Positions 25,433 through 33,939 of a DNA stretch of 55,747 nucleotides are shown piece by piece; the first letter of the stretch is position 1, and each line of letters opens with the position of its first letter. The translations under genes and the position numbers were made by a program. Source of the DNA: CAWDMN01 sp963803155 (lineage in GTDB: Bacteria; Acidobacteriota; Terriglobia; Versatilivoradales; Versatilivoraceae); contig CAWDMN010000077.1 of the NCBI GenBank assembly GCA_963803155.1, forward strand, positions 1 to 55,747. The letters run 5' to 3'. Under the pieces are notes generated by a model. It ran no database searches and had not been told where the DNA came from. It worked only from the letters and a program-made list of their open reading frames with translations.

Positions 25433-28036
25433 CTAAAAAACAAAGCCGATTTCCACCAGATAAGATCGCGGTGACACAAAATGCGTCCCGCTAAAGGTGG
25501 AAAGGAAGTTATACAATGCCACCTGGTTGGTCAGGTTCTGTGCGGTAAACCGCAAGGTCACTCGATAGCGATCCGTGCGGAAGAGATTGTCGATTCCAGT
25601 CCCTACATCAAAAAGATGTCTTGGCGCGATTCGCGTGGGATTATGGTCATCATTGGCCATGCCAGGCAGGGGAATCCGCAGGCGGCTGGCGCCGGCATTG
25701 GATTCACTGCAGCCGGTGATGGGATTTGAGGGGGTTGCCACCTGATTACCGCAATAGAAGCCGATGGCGGCCTGCTGATCCCCGGTCAGGCTTAAGACCG
25801 TCTGAATGTCAGGGACCGCTCCGGCCACCTCGCCGCTGTCGTAACGCCAAGTCAAGGCCATCCAGGGTCCCGCCTTATGGAACTGGTAGCGCAGTTGGGT
25901 GGTCTGCTGAAAAGCCTGGTCATGATCGATTCTAAAAACGGACTCCGCCACTGGCGAATTGAATAGAATTCCCCCATTTTCAGGTCCAAAGAAGCGGGCG
26001 CGGGAATGTCCCAGAACCGTGAAGGCGCTGAATCCTCCCAGGTGAATCAAATTGACGCGGGCCGAAAAACCGTCAATCTTGGATTGGCGCCACGAAATGG
26101 GAAAAAAAATGGGAGTATTTAACAGAGTGTCAAAATCATAGGCATTCCGGGTGAACTTCCAGAAATAATTCGCCTCTAAAACTATGATCCGGGCGATGGA
26201 ATGTTCAAAACCTACATTGAAGAGATTGCGGTCTCCCGGCCGCAGCGGCGTGGAACCGTAAGCGCCAAGAATATTTTGAGCCAAGCCTCCCGCCCCCGCG
26301 GAACTGGAAACGATCAGGTTTTCGTTGTAGGGGGTCTCAAAAGTCCTGGCATAAGAAGCACGAAACACCGCGGCCGCGGGCTTGAGATTGTAGGAAAATC
26401 CAAGACGCGGTTGCAAGCTTCCGGCGGAGCTTAATCCCCGGTATTCATCACCTCTCAGGCCGAGACTTGCCGTCAGATTCCCCAGAGTCAAATTGTCCTC
26501 GATAAAACCCGAAAACTGCTTAATGTCCGTACGGCCGCGAAAGGAAAAAAGGGAGCCTCCCCGGGTAAGGTCAAATGCCACCAAGCCAGGCTGCAAGGAG
26601 GGATTAGGATGGAACCCCGCCTCGCTGCACGACGATGCCACCTTGAATTGGGGATCGGTGACCGCCGTGCCGCCGGGCGTCAGGCATACCGGATTAAAGG
26701 TCGGATCGGTCAATCCCAAGGAAAACTGCTCGGATAGAAAAGTGTGATCCAACTGTCCACCCATTTTGATGTTATGGATGCCGTGCACATAGGATAAATC
26801 CGATTTCGCGCCGAGGTTGCCCAGCCGGCGGTCCTGACTCATCGTGGCTGGGCTGTCGCTGAAGGGATCGGCGCTCGGAAAATATTGGATCCGGTCCTGC
26901 CGGAAATAAGGATTGAGGGTGAAAACCATATTGGCATTGACCGTATGGACCCAGCCGACCGCAATATCGAAAGAACGGGCCTGCTGGCGCTGATCTTGGC
27001 CAAGCGCCTCCTGGCCAAAGGTATTGGGCACTTGGAACCAGTTTCTCGCCGCAAACAGATTCAGGTGAAGGTTGTTTTTGGGGTCGGGCTGAAAATCAAT
27101 CCTGTCAAAAAAGGTCTCATTGTTGCCCCGATTGTGCAAGGAAGCGAATTCCGGAGAATCGAGAAACCGTCCTGACCGGGTGAAATTGACGGCCATAAAA
27201 TTGCCCCAACGTCCCTTGCTTCCACCCAAAGTCGCTTCTTCCCCAACCGTGCCGAATGAGCCATAGTGCGGAATCAGACTGCCGAAGAGTTTGTCATGAC
27301 CCAAGCCTGACCGTGTAGCGGCATTAATAACCAGGCTGGTCTTGTCTCCGTATTCCGCGGCAGGCAGGCCACTAATAGCCTCAAACGACTCAATGGCATT
27401 GAGGGGTATCTGGGTCGAGAACTGCTTGCTTTGCTGGTCGCTGATCGGCTGATTGTCGATGATAAAAGAGGCCTGGGCATGATCGCCCAAAGGATGGAAA
27501 AAACCGTTGGAGTCCGCCACAACTCCAGGAGTAGCCAAGGTTAAAGCATCGCTAAAACCTGAAGCGGGATTCAGGATCGGGAGACTGGCCAGAATATTAC
27601 GGTCGATGTCGGTGTGGGCGGAGGGGACATTTTCGAGCATCTCCGCGGTGTCACCGCTGACGGTGATGGAAGTTTTTCCTGTTTCCAGTTCCAGATGGAT
27701 TGACAACTGGAGCGGAACGGCTGAACGCACTGAAACGTCCTGGTGGAAAAGGGCAAACCCAAAAGCCGTGACCAATAAATGATAGGGGTTAGGCGGAAGA
27801 TTATTAAACCTGAACGTTCCATTAGAATCGGTGGTGGCTGTGCGGCGGAACCCGCTAATTTCGTTGTGAATTTCCAGGCGGGCCGATGGGACCAAGGCGC
27901 CGGAAGGGTCTATCACGGTTCCCTCAATGCTCCCCCCGCCCACGCTGGACTGGCCTAATCCGAAAGGGGACAGGGTGAGGCTCGCAATAATCATCCCAAA
28001 TATAAACACAATCGGTTGTCTTCTCATAATCTTCAT
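25433..28036 (-). CDS. TonB-dependent receptor with carboxypeptidase-regulatory-like domain
   Basis: An 867-residue outer-membrane receptor. Residues 1-28 form a signal peptide. Residues about 35-120 are a CarboxypepD_reg-like beta-sandwich (IEGTVIDPSGALVPSARLEI, TTDSNGTFRFNNLPPNPYHL). A plug domain follows (GDHAQASFIIDNQPISDQQS, LPAAEYGDKTSLVINAATRS), then a beta-barrel with alternating aromatic strands ending YLVEIGFVF, where the last Phe suits BAM recognition. This layout is typical of Acidobacteriota oligosaccharide or peptide receptors, but length is on the short side. No SusD-like partner is adjacent. The small CPxC/His protein lies directly upstream on the same strand, about 170 bp away, hinting at a metal or metallophore substrate. 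Confidence 0.9.
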   Translation of the reverse strand: MKIMRRQPIVFIFGMIIASLTLSPFGLGQSSVGGGSIEGTVIDPSGALVPSARLEIHNEISGFRRTATTDSNGTFRFNNLPPNPYHLLVTAFGFALFHQDVSVRSAVPLQLSIHLELETGKTSITVSGDTAEMLENVPSAHTDIDRNILASLPILNPASGFSDALTLATPGVVADSNGFFHPLGDHAQASFIIDNQPISDQQSKQFSTQIPLNAIESFEAISGLPAAEYGDKTSLVINAATRSGLGHDKLFGSLIPHYGSFGTVGEEATLGGSKGRWGNFMAVNFTRSGRFLDSPEFASLHNRGNNETFFDRIDFQPDPKNNLHLNLFAARNWFQVPNTFGQEALGQDQRQQARSFDIAVGWVHTVNANMVFTLNPYFRQDRIQYFPSADPFSDSPATMSQDRRLGNLGAKSDLSYVHGIHNIKMGGQLDHTFLSEQFSLGLTDPTFNPVCLTPGGTAVTDPQFKVASSCSEAGFHPNPSLQPGLVAFDLTRGGSLFSFRGRTDIKQFSGFIEDNLTLGNLTASLGLRGDEYRGLSSAGSLQPRLGFSYNLKPAAAVFRASYARTFETPYNENLIVSSSAGAGGLAQNILGAYGSTPLRPGDRNLFNVGFEHSIARIIVLEANYFWKFTRNAYDFDTLLNTPIFFPISWRQSKIDGFSARVNLIHLGGFSAFTVLGHSRARFFGPENGGILFNSPVAESVFRIDHDQAFQQTTQLRYQFHKAGPWMALTWRYDSGEVAGAVPDIQTVLSLTGDQQAAIGFYCGNQVATPSNPITGCSESNAGASRLRIPLPGMANDDHNPTRIAPRHLFDVGTGIDNLFRTDRYRVTLRFTAQNLTNQVALYNFLSTFSGTHFVSPRSYLVEIGFVF

Positions 28037-28203
28037 TACACCTTGTACTCTCGTGGATATTCGGCAATAAATAGTTCAACCCTCATAAAACTTGGGGGAA
28101 GATCCGGACTGGAATAGTCTTGAAATCCAGATGGTTCGATTGAAAAAACCATCGATCGCAACCCGTAGGATCTTCAAATTCGCTGAAAATGATTTGGCTA
28201 TGT

Positions 28204-28554
28204 TTAGGAGAGTGGAGGAGATCGGGGAGAATACAAAAAATGAGGCCTGCCGGGATATAAACAAATGCTCCGTAGCGTTGCCTGTTCTGAATAATCAAGA
28301 TGGGGATTCCAGTTTGCCGCGGATGGGAAAAAAGCGGGCGTATGATGCTGGGCATGGCAGATGGGACAATCAGGCAGCGAGGGGGCGAGGGGGGTCTGAT
28401 GCAACCCGTCACTATAAGCTCGTTCCCCATTCTTTGGAACCAGAAAAACCGCTTGGTCCATCGGTCCGCATGAATGGAAAAAGTCGTGAAGGGAATTGCC
28501 CCCCAGCAACAATATCGCTAAATAACCAACTAGTAACCGCGCTCGGCTTTTCAT
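28204..28554 (-). CDS. small exported CPxC/His-rich protein, DUF2946-like
   Basis: A 116-residue protein beginning MKSRARLLVGYLAILLLG, a signal peptide or N-terminal anchor. Then come HDFFHSCGP and DCPICHAQHHTPAFF, which combine two His-Cys groups in a CPxC setting like the DUF2946 family. Such proteins often lie next to TonB receptors and copper or cobalt transport genes. The start at 28554 is chosen because AGAAGG precedes it; a TTG 24 bp upstream is possible. It is transcribed toward the TonB receptor gene. A plus-strand frame covering the same DNA lacks any motif and is rejected. Confidence 0.6.
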   Translation of the reverse strand: MKSRARLLVGYLAILLLGGNSLHDFFHSCGPMDQAVFLVPKNGERAYSDGLHQTPLAPSLPDCPICHAQHHTPAFFPSAANWNPHLDYSEQATLRSICLYPGRPHFLYSPRSPPLS

Positions 28555-28906
28555 TGCGGCCTTCTGCTTTCTCGCCAATGATCAATTAATGCCTACATCC
28601 CTTCGATTTAGATTAACGATCCCATGAAAAGGATGTCAAGAGAGGTGCTGGAAAAATGTTAATTCTTTTTTTTTACAAGGCCTGATGGCGTTGAATGAAA
28701 GCCTCATCTATGCCAGGGTTCCTTTGCTTTCGTTTTTCAAATGTCTGTTCATTTTGTGGTGGTTCGCTTAATGTAGATGGATCTTCCATCTAGATTGGAA
28801 CGGATGGAGGATTTGATAAATGCGGCGCCATAGCCCCTAAACTTCACCACGAGTGTAAAATCAATCACCGGCACAAAACTCTTTTGAATTCGCTAGGGAG
28901 GGCGCC
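28555..28906. other. 352-bp divergent intergenic region
   Basis: It lies between the minus-strand CPxC gene and the plus-strand membrane protein gene, so both promoters should be here. Part is AT-rich with T-runs (28661-28672); I cannot define a promoter with confidence. No gene seen. Confidence 0.4.
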
Positions 28907-29878
28907 ATGTCCATGAAGATATCGGCTATCGTATTATTTTTCCTCTCCCCGCTGGTGGCTGAGTTCTTGCTCGGCAATCTGCCCATTACCATGTTGCCGG
29001 CACTGCTGGTCCTGGCGCCTCTTTACGGTGGCGGAGCATTGTTGATCCGCGAAGCCGCGAGACATACGCGGCGTGGCTGGCCAAGCATTTTCATTCTTGG
29101 GCTGGTTTACGCGGTTTTCGAAGAGGCTTTCGCGACTCAATCTCTGTTCAATCCGGATTACCTGAAACTCAACCTGCATCTTCTGGCTCCGGCGCACATT
29201 CCCGCCCTCGGCATCGGCGCATGGTGGAGCATATTCGTGCTTACGCTGCATACGGTGTGGAGCATCCCAACCTCCATTGCTTTAGCCGAGGCGTTGCTCC
29301 CAAAACACGCCACCACGCCTTGGCTTGGCCGGATTGGGCTCGCCGTGACCGGTGCGTTGTTTGTTTTCGGCGCCGTGGCAACGACTATCTTTACACTCAA
29401 GGGCGACCGCTTCGTCGCCTCTCCCTGGCAGTTTGCGGCTGCTGCGTTACTTTGTGTCGCACTCACGGTGATGGCCTTTCGAATGCCGACAACACTGCCA
29501 CCCCGTTCGTCCGGATGGGTCCCGAATCCATGGCTTGTCGGCATTGCCGCGTTGGCGGCTGGCTCTGGTTTCCTGCTGATCCCCCAGAAATGGGGCTGGG
29601 GGGCCGTGGGAGCATACCTCATCTTGGACTTGTTGGCGATTGTGGCCACAATCCGATGGTCGCGTCGAATGGGATGGAACGGCCGACACCGACTGGCACT
29701 GGCAGGAGGAGCCGCGCTAACGTATGCGTGGCACGCCTTCCTGCAGCCTCCCGTGATTGGCGGCAGCAGGATGGTAGTTCTGGCTGGCAATACCGTGTTC
29801 GCGCTCGGCGCGGTGGTTCTTCTCGTCGTCGCGGCATGGCGAACGATAGAGGTGGGCAAGTCAGTAGGCCAGGCCTGA
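28907..29878 (+). CDS. polytopic membrane protein of unknown function
   Basis: A 323-residue inner-membrane protein with about nine hydrophobic helices. The segment RGWPSIFILGLVYAVFEEAF, then ATQSLFNPDY, places an EE pair inside a helix, and a His (LTLHTVWS) lies in the fourth helix. This recalls intramembrane metalloproteases of the CPBP type, but the FxxxR and second-His motifs are not evident, so I do not assign that activity. AGGGAGGGCGCC precedes the ATG. It stands alone, with repeat A copy 2 just after its stop. Confidence 0.65.
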   Translation: MSMKISAIVLFFLSPLVAEFLLGNLPITMLPALLVLAPLYGGGALLIREAARHTRRGWPSIFILGLVYAVFEEAFATQSLFNPDYLKLNLHLLAPAHIPALGIGAWWSIFVLTLHTVWSIPTSIALAEALLPKHATTPWLGRIGLAVTGALFVFGAVATTIFTLKGDRFVASPWQFAAAALLCVALTVMAFRMPTTLPPRSSGWVPNPWLVGIAALAAGSGFLLIPQKWGWGAVGAYLILDLLAIVATIRWSRRMGWNGRHRLALAGGAALTYAWHAFLQPPVIGGSRMVVLAGNTVFALGAVVLLVVAAWRTIEVGKSVGQA

Positions 29879-29897
29879 ATAGTCGAGTTGAGCTATA

Positions 29898-29930
29898 ACC
29901 GGGAGGGCGAGGCTCCCGCCGAGCCGCGCT
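29898..29930. repeat. repeat A, copy 2
   Basis: ACCGGGAGGGCGAGGCTCCC followed by GCCGAGCCGCG, the same hairpin as at 24987. It sits 20 bp after a gene's stop codon, where it may act as a transcript-end structure. Confidence 0.7.
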
Positions 29931-30089
29931 GATGGAAATGGCAGCGACGGCTCGCCAGGAAGTTCATCCTGCCGTACATTTTTGCCTTCAACAGCCTCTT
30001 AGTCCTATTTCACTATGAATATCCCATATATTGCCCAAGCCCAGGCGCCGTCTTTATTTTTCCAAATCTTATTGCCCTTGGGAGGCATC

Positions 30090-31677
30090 ATGAAAAACCG
30101 ATGGATGTTATTAAAAATCGTTGCAGGTATGGTCTTCGCGGCCTTGCCGGCGCTCAGCGAGGATTGTGCAAACCTCAGCCGGGCTGACCTTGCCGGCGAC
30201 CACGCTCACTACAGTCCAGGCAGTGCCAGCGGGATCGTTCTCACCGCCAACAGGCGCCCCCTTGAAGAACCTGCCCGCTTTTTGCCGCGTGGCCGGTGAG
30301 ATTAAGCCAAGCAACGATTCGCATATTCAATTCGAAGTCTGGCTGCCGACCTCCGGATGGAACGGAAAATTCCAGGGGATCGGGAATGGCGGATTCGCGG
30401 GAGCCATCGAATACAACGGCCTGGCGGATGCGGTGCAACACGGCTACGCCGCCGCTTCGACCGACACCGGCCATCAAGCCAGTGGCACCGACGCCGCCTG
30501 GGCTCTAGGCCATCCTGAGAAGATAGTCGATTTTGGCCATCGCGCGATTCACGAGATGACTGATAAGGCAAAAACCATCGTGGCAGCCTATTATGGCTCG
30601 AGCCCGCAACGGTCATATTTCTGTTCCTGCTCGAACGGCGGTCGTCAAGCGCTGATGGAAGCTCAACGATACCCGGCTGATTATGATGGGATCATCGCGG
30701 GCGCTCCAGCTAACTACTGGACGCATCTTCTCTTAAGCGCTGTATCCAACCTGCAGGCCACTGCCGGCCAGCAGGCCACTTATATTCCGCCCTCCAAACT
30801 GCCCGCCATTCAAGCGGCAGTGCTGGCGGCTTGCGATGCCGATGATGGGATTAAAGACGGTGTTATCGAAAATCCTTCGCGCTGCCGATTCGATCCCGCT
30901 GTTCTGCAGTGCCAGGGAGCAGAATCGGAGCGCTGCCTCACGGCGCCGCAGGTGCAGGCGCTAAAGAAACTGTACGATGGCACACGAAGCGCCAGTGGCA
31001 AGCTGCTGTTCCCCGGCTATTCGCCCGGCGGCGAGGCGGATCCGGCTGGCTGGCGTCCCTGGATTACCGGCCCCGCTCCCAATGAGAGCCTCCTGTTCGC
31101 CTTCGGGACTGGCTTCTACCGCAACATGGTCTTCAACAATCCTGCTTGGGACTATAAATCACTCAGTGTTGACCGCGAAGCCAAGGCAGCCGATGAGAAG
31201 ATGGCCTCCATCCTCAATGCGACAAACCCGAACCTGCAACAGTTTAGGGAGCGCGGCGGAAAACTCATCCTTTACCACGGCTGGAGCGACGCCGCAATCC
31301 CGGCTCAAAACACCATCGATTACTATGAAAACGTGCTGAAGAAGATGGGCGCCAGAAACGCAGGCAGCTTTGTGCGGCTATTCATGGTTCCCGGCATGCA
31401 GCATTGCGCTGGCGGCGCCGGGCCAAGTCTGTTCGGACAATTTGGCGTGGCGCGAGTCGATTCCCGACACAACATTTCAGCAGCTCTGGAACGATGGGTG
31501 GAGCAAAGTACGGCGCCTGAGGAGATCATTGCCACGAAAGTTAAGAATGGGATGAATCCAGCCAATGGCATCGAACGAACCCGCCCGCTTTGCGCATATC
31601 CCAAAGTGGCGCGCTATAAGGGATCGGGCAACCCAGAGGATGCGGCAAATTTCGAATGCGTCGAGCCGGCGAAGTAA
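30090..31677 (+). CDS. tannase/feruloyl esterase, frameshifted near its N-terminus
   Basis: A secreted esterase of the tannase and feruloyl esterase family, cleaving gallate or ferulate esters. The signal peptide (MKNRWMLLKIVAGMVFAALP) starts at ATG 30090 behind TTGGGAGGCATC and runs in frame to about DCANLS. The mature enzyme (GLTLPATTLTTVQAVPAGSF onward) continues in another frame from about 30170 to 31677, so one base is gained or lost between 30160 and 30180. The family's CS-D-HC motif is intact: CSNGGR with Cys before Ser, Asp in WSDAAIPAQNT, and HC in PGMQHCAGG. A Ca-site-like DADDGIKDGVIENP is present. Either a sequencing error or a recent null mutation explains the shift. Confidence 0.85.
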
Positions 31678-32002
31678 GCTGTTTTCGAGGACAAGGCACA
31701 CTGAAAATATTGGCTGGTGCTGACGAGTCGCATCGGAAAGCGGAGGCGGAAGAAAGCTTGGCCGATTTATTCAAAGTCGCGCGGAATCCGTCGTTTCTAA
31801 AATAGACCAGGCCATCGGATCTCATCCGGTTCCTTTTTCGCCGTTTGGTTGGAAAGCAGACAATACCAACGATGGCGCATCTCCCATGGGCGCCGGTCTT
31901 TCTAAGGACGCATCAAAAATCTACGCCTTAGAATTCAATCTTCGCCTGCTGTGCTATAATTTTGGAACTGCGGCTGAAACCTAGAATAAGGGAGGTCCTC
32001 CA
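31678..32002. other. 325-bp gap upstream of the GH130 gene
   Basis: No gene called. A short plus-strand stretch (about 31700-31805) looks protein-like in composition but has no start or family. The right end carries a promoter-like sequence at 31952-31960. Confidence 0.4.
31934..31960 (+). promoter_or_regulatory. extended -10 promoter for the GH130 gene
   Basis: TGCTATAAT (31952-31960) matches an extended -10 box (TG-N-TATAAT) exactly. A weak -35 candidate, TTCAAT, starts at 31934 with 15-bp spacing. The transcript would have a leader of about 35 bp before GGGAGG and the ATG at 32003. Confidence 0.5.
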
Positions 32003-33220
32003 ATGGCTTCCGCGAAGCAAGCCAGGAAAGAATTTGACAGGCAGGTCAGGGCTCTATTTGAAGAGCAGCAGAAGCTCATCGCACGGAAAAATGAAAAAAT
32101 CCGGTACAACAACGGCATTTATACACGATATAAGAGACCCATCCTCACTTATAAACATACTCCCGTATTTTGGCGGTACGATTTGGATTTTGAAACCAAT
32201 CCCCGCCTGATGGAACGGCTCGGAGTGAATACCACGTTTAATGCCGGCGCCATTGGACTCGATGGGAAATATTACCTGATCGTCCGAGTCGAGGGGGTGG
32301 ATATAAAATCCTTTTTTGCCGTAGCTGAAAGCCCCAACGGAGTTGATCATTTCAAATTCTGGGACCATCCGATCGTAATGCCGGTGACCGACGATCCGGA
32401 AATGAATGTGTACGACATCCGCCTGATCCAACATGAAGATGGGTGGATTTATGGACTTTTCTGTGCGGAGCGGAAAGATCTCTCCCAGCCCGATGACAGC
32501 TCAGCGGCCCTGGCCAGTTGCGGCATTGCCCGAACCAAAGATTTGAAGGAATGGGAACGGTTGGACGACTTGAAGACGGACGCATTTCAGCAGAGGAACT
32601 GCGTACTGCACCCTGAATTCGTCGACGGCAAATATGCTCTATATACCCGTCCGCAGGCCGGCTTTATCGATACCGGCAACAGCGGCATCGCCTGGGGACT
32701 GGCAGACAACATGGAACACGCGGTTATTCGGGGAGAACAGCCGATCATTGATTTGAGGCAGTATCACACCTACAAGGAGGTAAAGAATGGCCTCGGTCCC
32801 GCCCCCTTGAAAACCGAGCATGGATGGCTTCACCTGGCTCACGGTGTCAGGAGAACTGCCGCGGGATTGCGCTACGTTCTTTACGTATTAATGACTTCTC
32901 TGGATGATCCCACCAAGGTGACTCACCGTCCGGGCGGCCATCTCATCGCCCCTCACGGAAGAGAAAGGGTAGGGGATGTCTCCAATGTGGTTTTCAGCAA
33001 CGGGTGGATCTTGAATGATAAAAATGAACTTTTTATCTATTACGCCTCTTCCGATACTCGCATGCACGTGGCCACCACTACATTGGAGAAGTTGCTCGAT
33101 TATACCCTCAACACACCGGAAGATGCCGGCCGAACTCAATTGTGCGCCCGGCAAAGAGACGAGCTGGTGACCAGAAACTTGCGGATTTTGGCCGAAAGAT
33201 ATCCTGACATTCAATATTAG
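32003..33220 (+). CDS. GH130 4-O-beta-D-mannosyl-D-glucose phosphorylase
   Basis: A 405-residue cytoplasmic enzyme without a signal peptide. GH130 subfamily 1 phosphorylases convert mannosyl-glucose plus phosphate to mannose 1-phosphate and glucose, a late step of mannan breakdown. Near-invariant stretches are present: HTPVFWRYDLDFETNPRLME, the NVYDIRL motif with the general-acid Asp, HEDGWIYGLFCAERKD, QRNCVLHPEFVDGKYALYTR, GWLHLAHGVRRTAAGLRYVL and YYASSDTRMHVATT. Length equals that of known mannosylglucose phosphorylases. GGGAGGTCCTCCA precedes the ATG and an extended -10 promoter is visible. The classical epimerase and mannanase partners are not in the window, though exported glycosidases elsewhere may feed it. 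Confidence 0.93.
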   Translation: MASAKQARKEFDRQVRALFEEQQKLIARKNEKIRYNNGIYTRYKRPILTYKHTPVFWRYDLDFETNPRLMERLGVNTTFNAGAIGLDGKYYLIVRVEGVDIKSFFAVAESPNGVDHFKFWDHPIVMPVTDDPEMNVYDIRLIQHEDGWIYGLFCAERKDLSQPDDSSAALASCGIARTKDLKEWERLDDLKTDAFQQRNCVLHPEFVDGKYALYTRPQAGFIDTGNSGIAWGLADNMEHAVIRGEQPIIDLRQYHTYKEVKNGLGPAPLKTEHGWLHLAHGVRRTAAGLRYVLYVLMTSLDDPTKVTHRPGGHLIAPHGRERVGDVSNVVFSNGWILNDKNELFIYYASSDTRMHVATTTLEKLLDYTLNTPEDAGRTQLCARQRDELVTRNLRILAERYPDIQY

Positions 33221-33347
33221 TCTGCATGGAGAGTTAGAGGGCGTGAGGGGATCCCGTGTTCCAAAAATTCCACTGTGCTGGATCACGCAGACGACCGCTG
33301 TAATTCTTCGGGACGGATATTTTACCGATGTTGACAGAAGGAAATGG

Positions 33348-33788
33348 AACTACGAAATACGCGAAAGGCGCGAAAATGTGTGCGGATATCGTGTTTAAGG
33401 AGGAGAGCTACAAAATCATTGGGGCATGCTTTGAGGTTTTCAAGGAAAAAGGAAATGGCTTTTTAGAAGATGTTTATCAAGAATGTCTCCGAATTGAATT
33501 CGGCCTGCAGGGGATTCCCTTCATGGAAAAGCCAAGGCTTAAGCTTACCTACAAGGGTCAAGAACTCACGCATGAGTATATTCCTGATTTTCTTTGTTTT
33601 GGTTCGATTATTGTCGAGCTCAAGGCGGTTAAACAACTTGCTGATGAACACCGAGCGCAAGTGATCAATTACTTGAAGTCAACCGGGAGGCAACTGGGAC
33701 TGTTGGTCAATTTCGGACATTATCCAATGCTTGAACATGAGCGTTTTGTGAATGAAGCATTTTCGCGTGTTTCGCGTATTTCGTAGTT
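33348..33788 (+). mobile_element. GxxExxY element with 31-bp inverted repeats
   Basis: The left arm (33348-33378) starts AACTACGAAATACGCGAAA and ends in the ATG of the GxxExxY gene. The right arm (33758-33788) is its reverse complement with two mismatches and contains the stop codon TAG (33784-33786). The arms are built of 9-bp units (TACGAAATA, CGCGAAAGG, CGCGAAAAT). The gene therefore occupies the whole space between the arms, with its first and last codons inside them. Nothing else is in the element. Confidence 0.8.
33376..33786 (+). CDS. GxxExxY protein (PD-(D/E)XK-like fold predicted)
   Basis: A 136-residue protein. The conserved motif GNGFLEDVYQECL contains G-x2-(L)E-x2-Y. The likely nuclease-like core follows: IPDFLCFGSIIVELKAVKQL supplies the Asp and the ExK (E-L-K), and QVINYLKSTGRQLGLLVNFG matches the family's C-terminal half. 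The family is widespread, short and of unknown function, with a predicted restriction-endonuclease-like fold. The ATG at 33376 coincides with the inner end of the left inverted repeat; an in-frame ATG at 33328 lies outside the element and is less likely. The last residues (FSRVSRIS) are encoded by the right inverted repeat. Confidence 0.85.
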   Translation: MCADIVFKEESYKIIGACFEVFKEKGNGFLEDVYQECLRIEFGLQGIPFMEKPRLKLTYKGQELTHEYIPDFLCFGSIIVELKAVKQLADEHRAQVINYLKSTGRQLGLLVNFGHYPMLEHERFVNEAFSRVSRIS

Positions 33789-33939
33789 AAAAGGTAATGC
33801 CAACCACGGGCTTGAGGCGATCCGTCAGAAGCCGGATCTTCGATCCGTCAGCCGACGGACAAAAGGAACGCCAGCACCTCAGCCTCAATATTGAAATCAT
33901 TTGCGATGGTTCATGAATTGGTTAACGGGAGGTTGGATC

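Noticed and set aside
28092..28589. 165-codon plus-strand frame over the CPxC/His protein gene
   Set aside because: No motif. The minus-strand frame has a signal peptide, paired Cys/His motifs and a ribosome site.
28907..29878. CPBP/CAAX intramembrane protease
   Set aside because: An EE pair is present, but the family's second and third motifs (FxxxR-like and the last His/Asn) are not visible, so only a membrane protein is called.
31678..31810. Short gene before GH130
   Set aside because: No start codon with a ribosome site and no family resemblance; the frame closes after about 35 codons.
33328..33375. Upstream ATG extension of the GxxExxY gene
   Set aside because: It would extend the protein outside the inverted repeat. 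The ATG at 33376 sits at the arm's inner end and fits the family's usual N-terminus.
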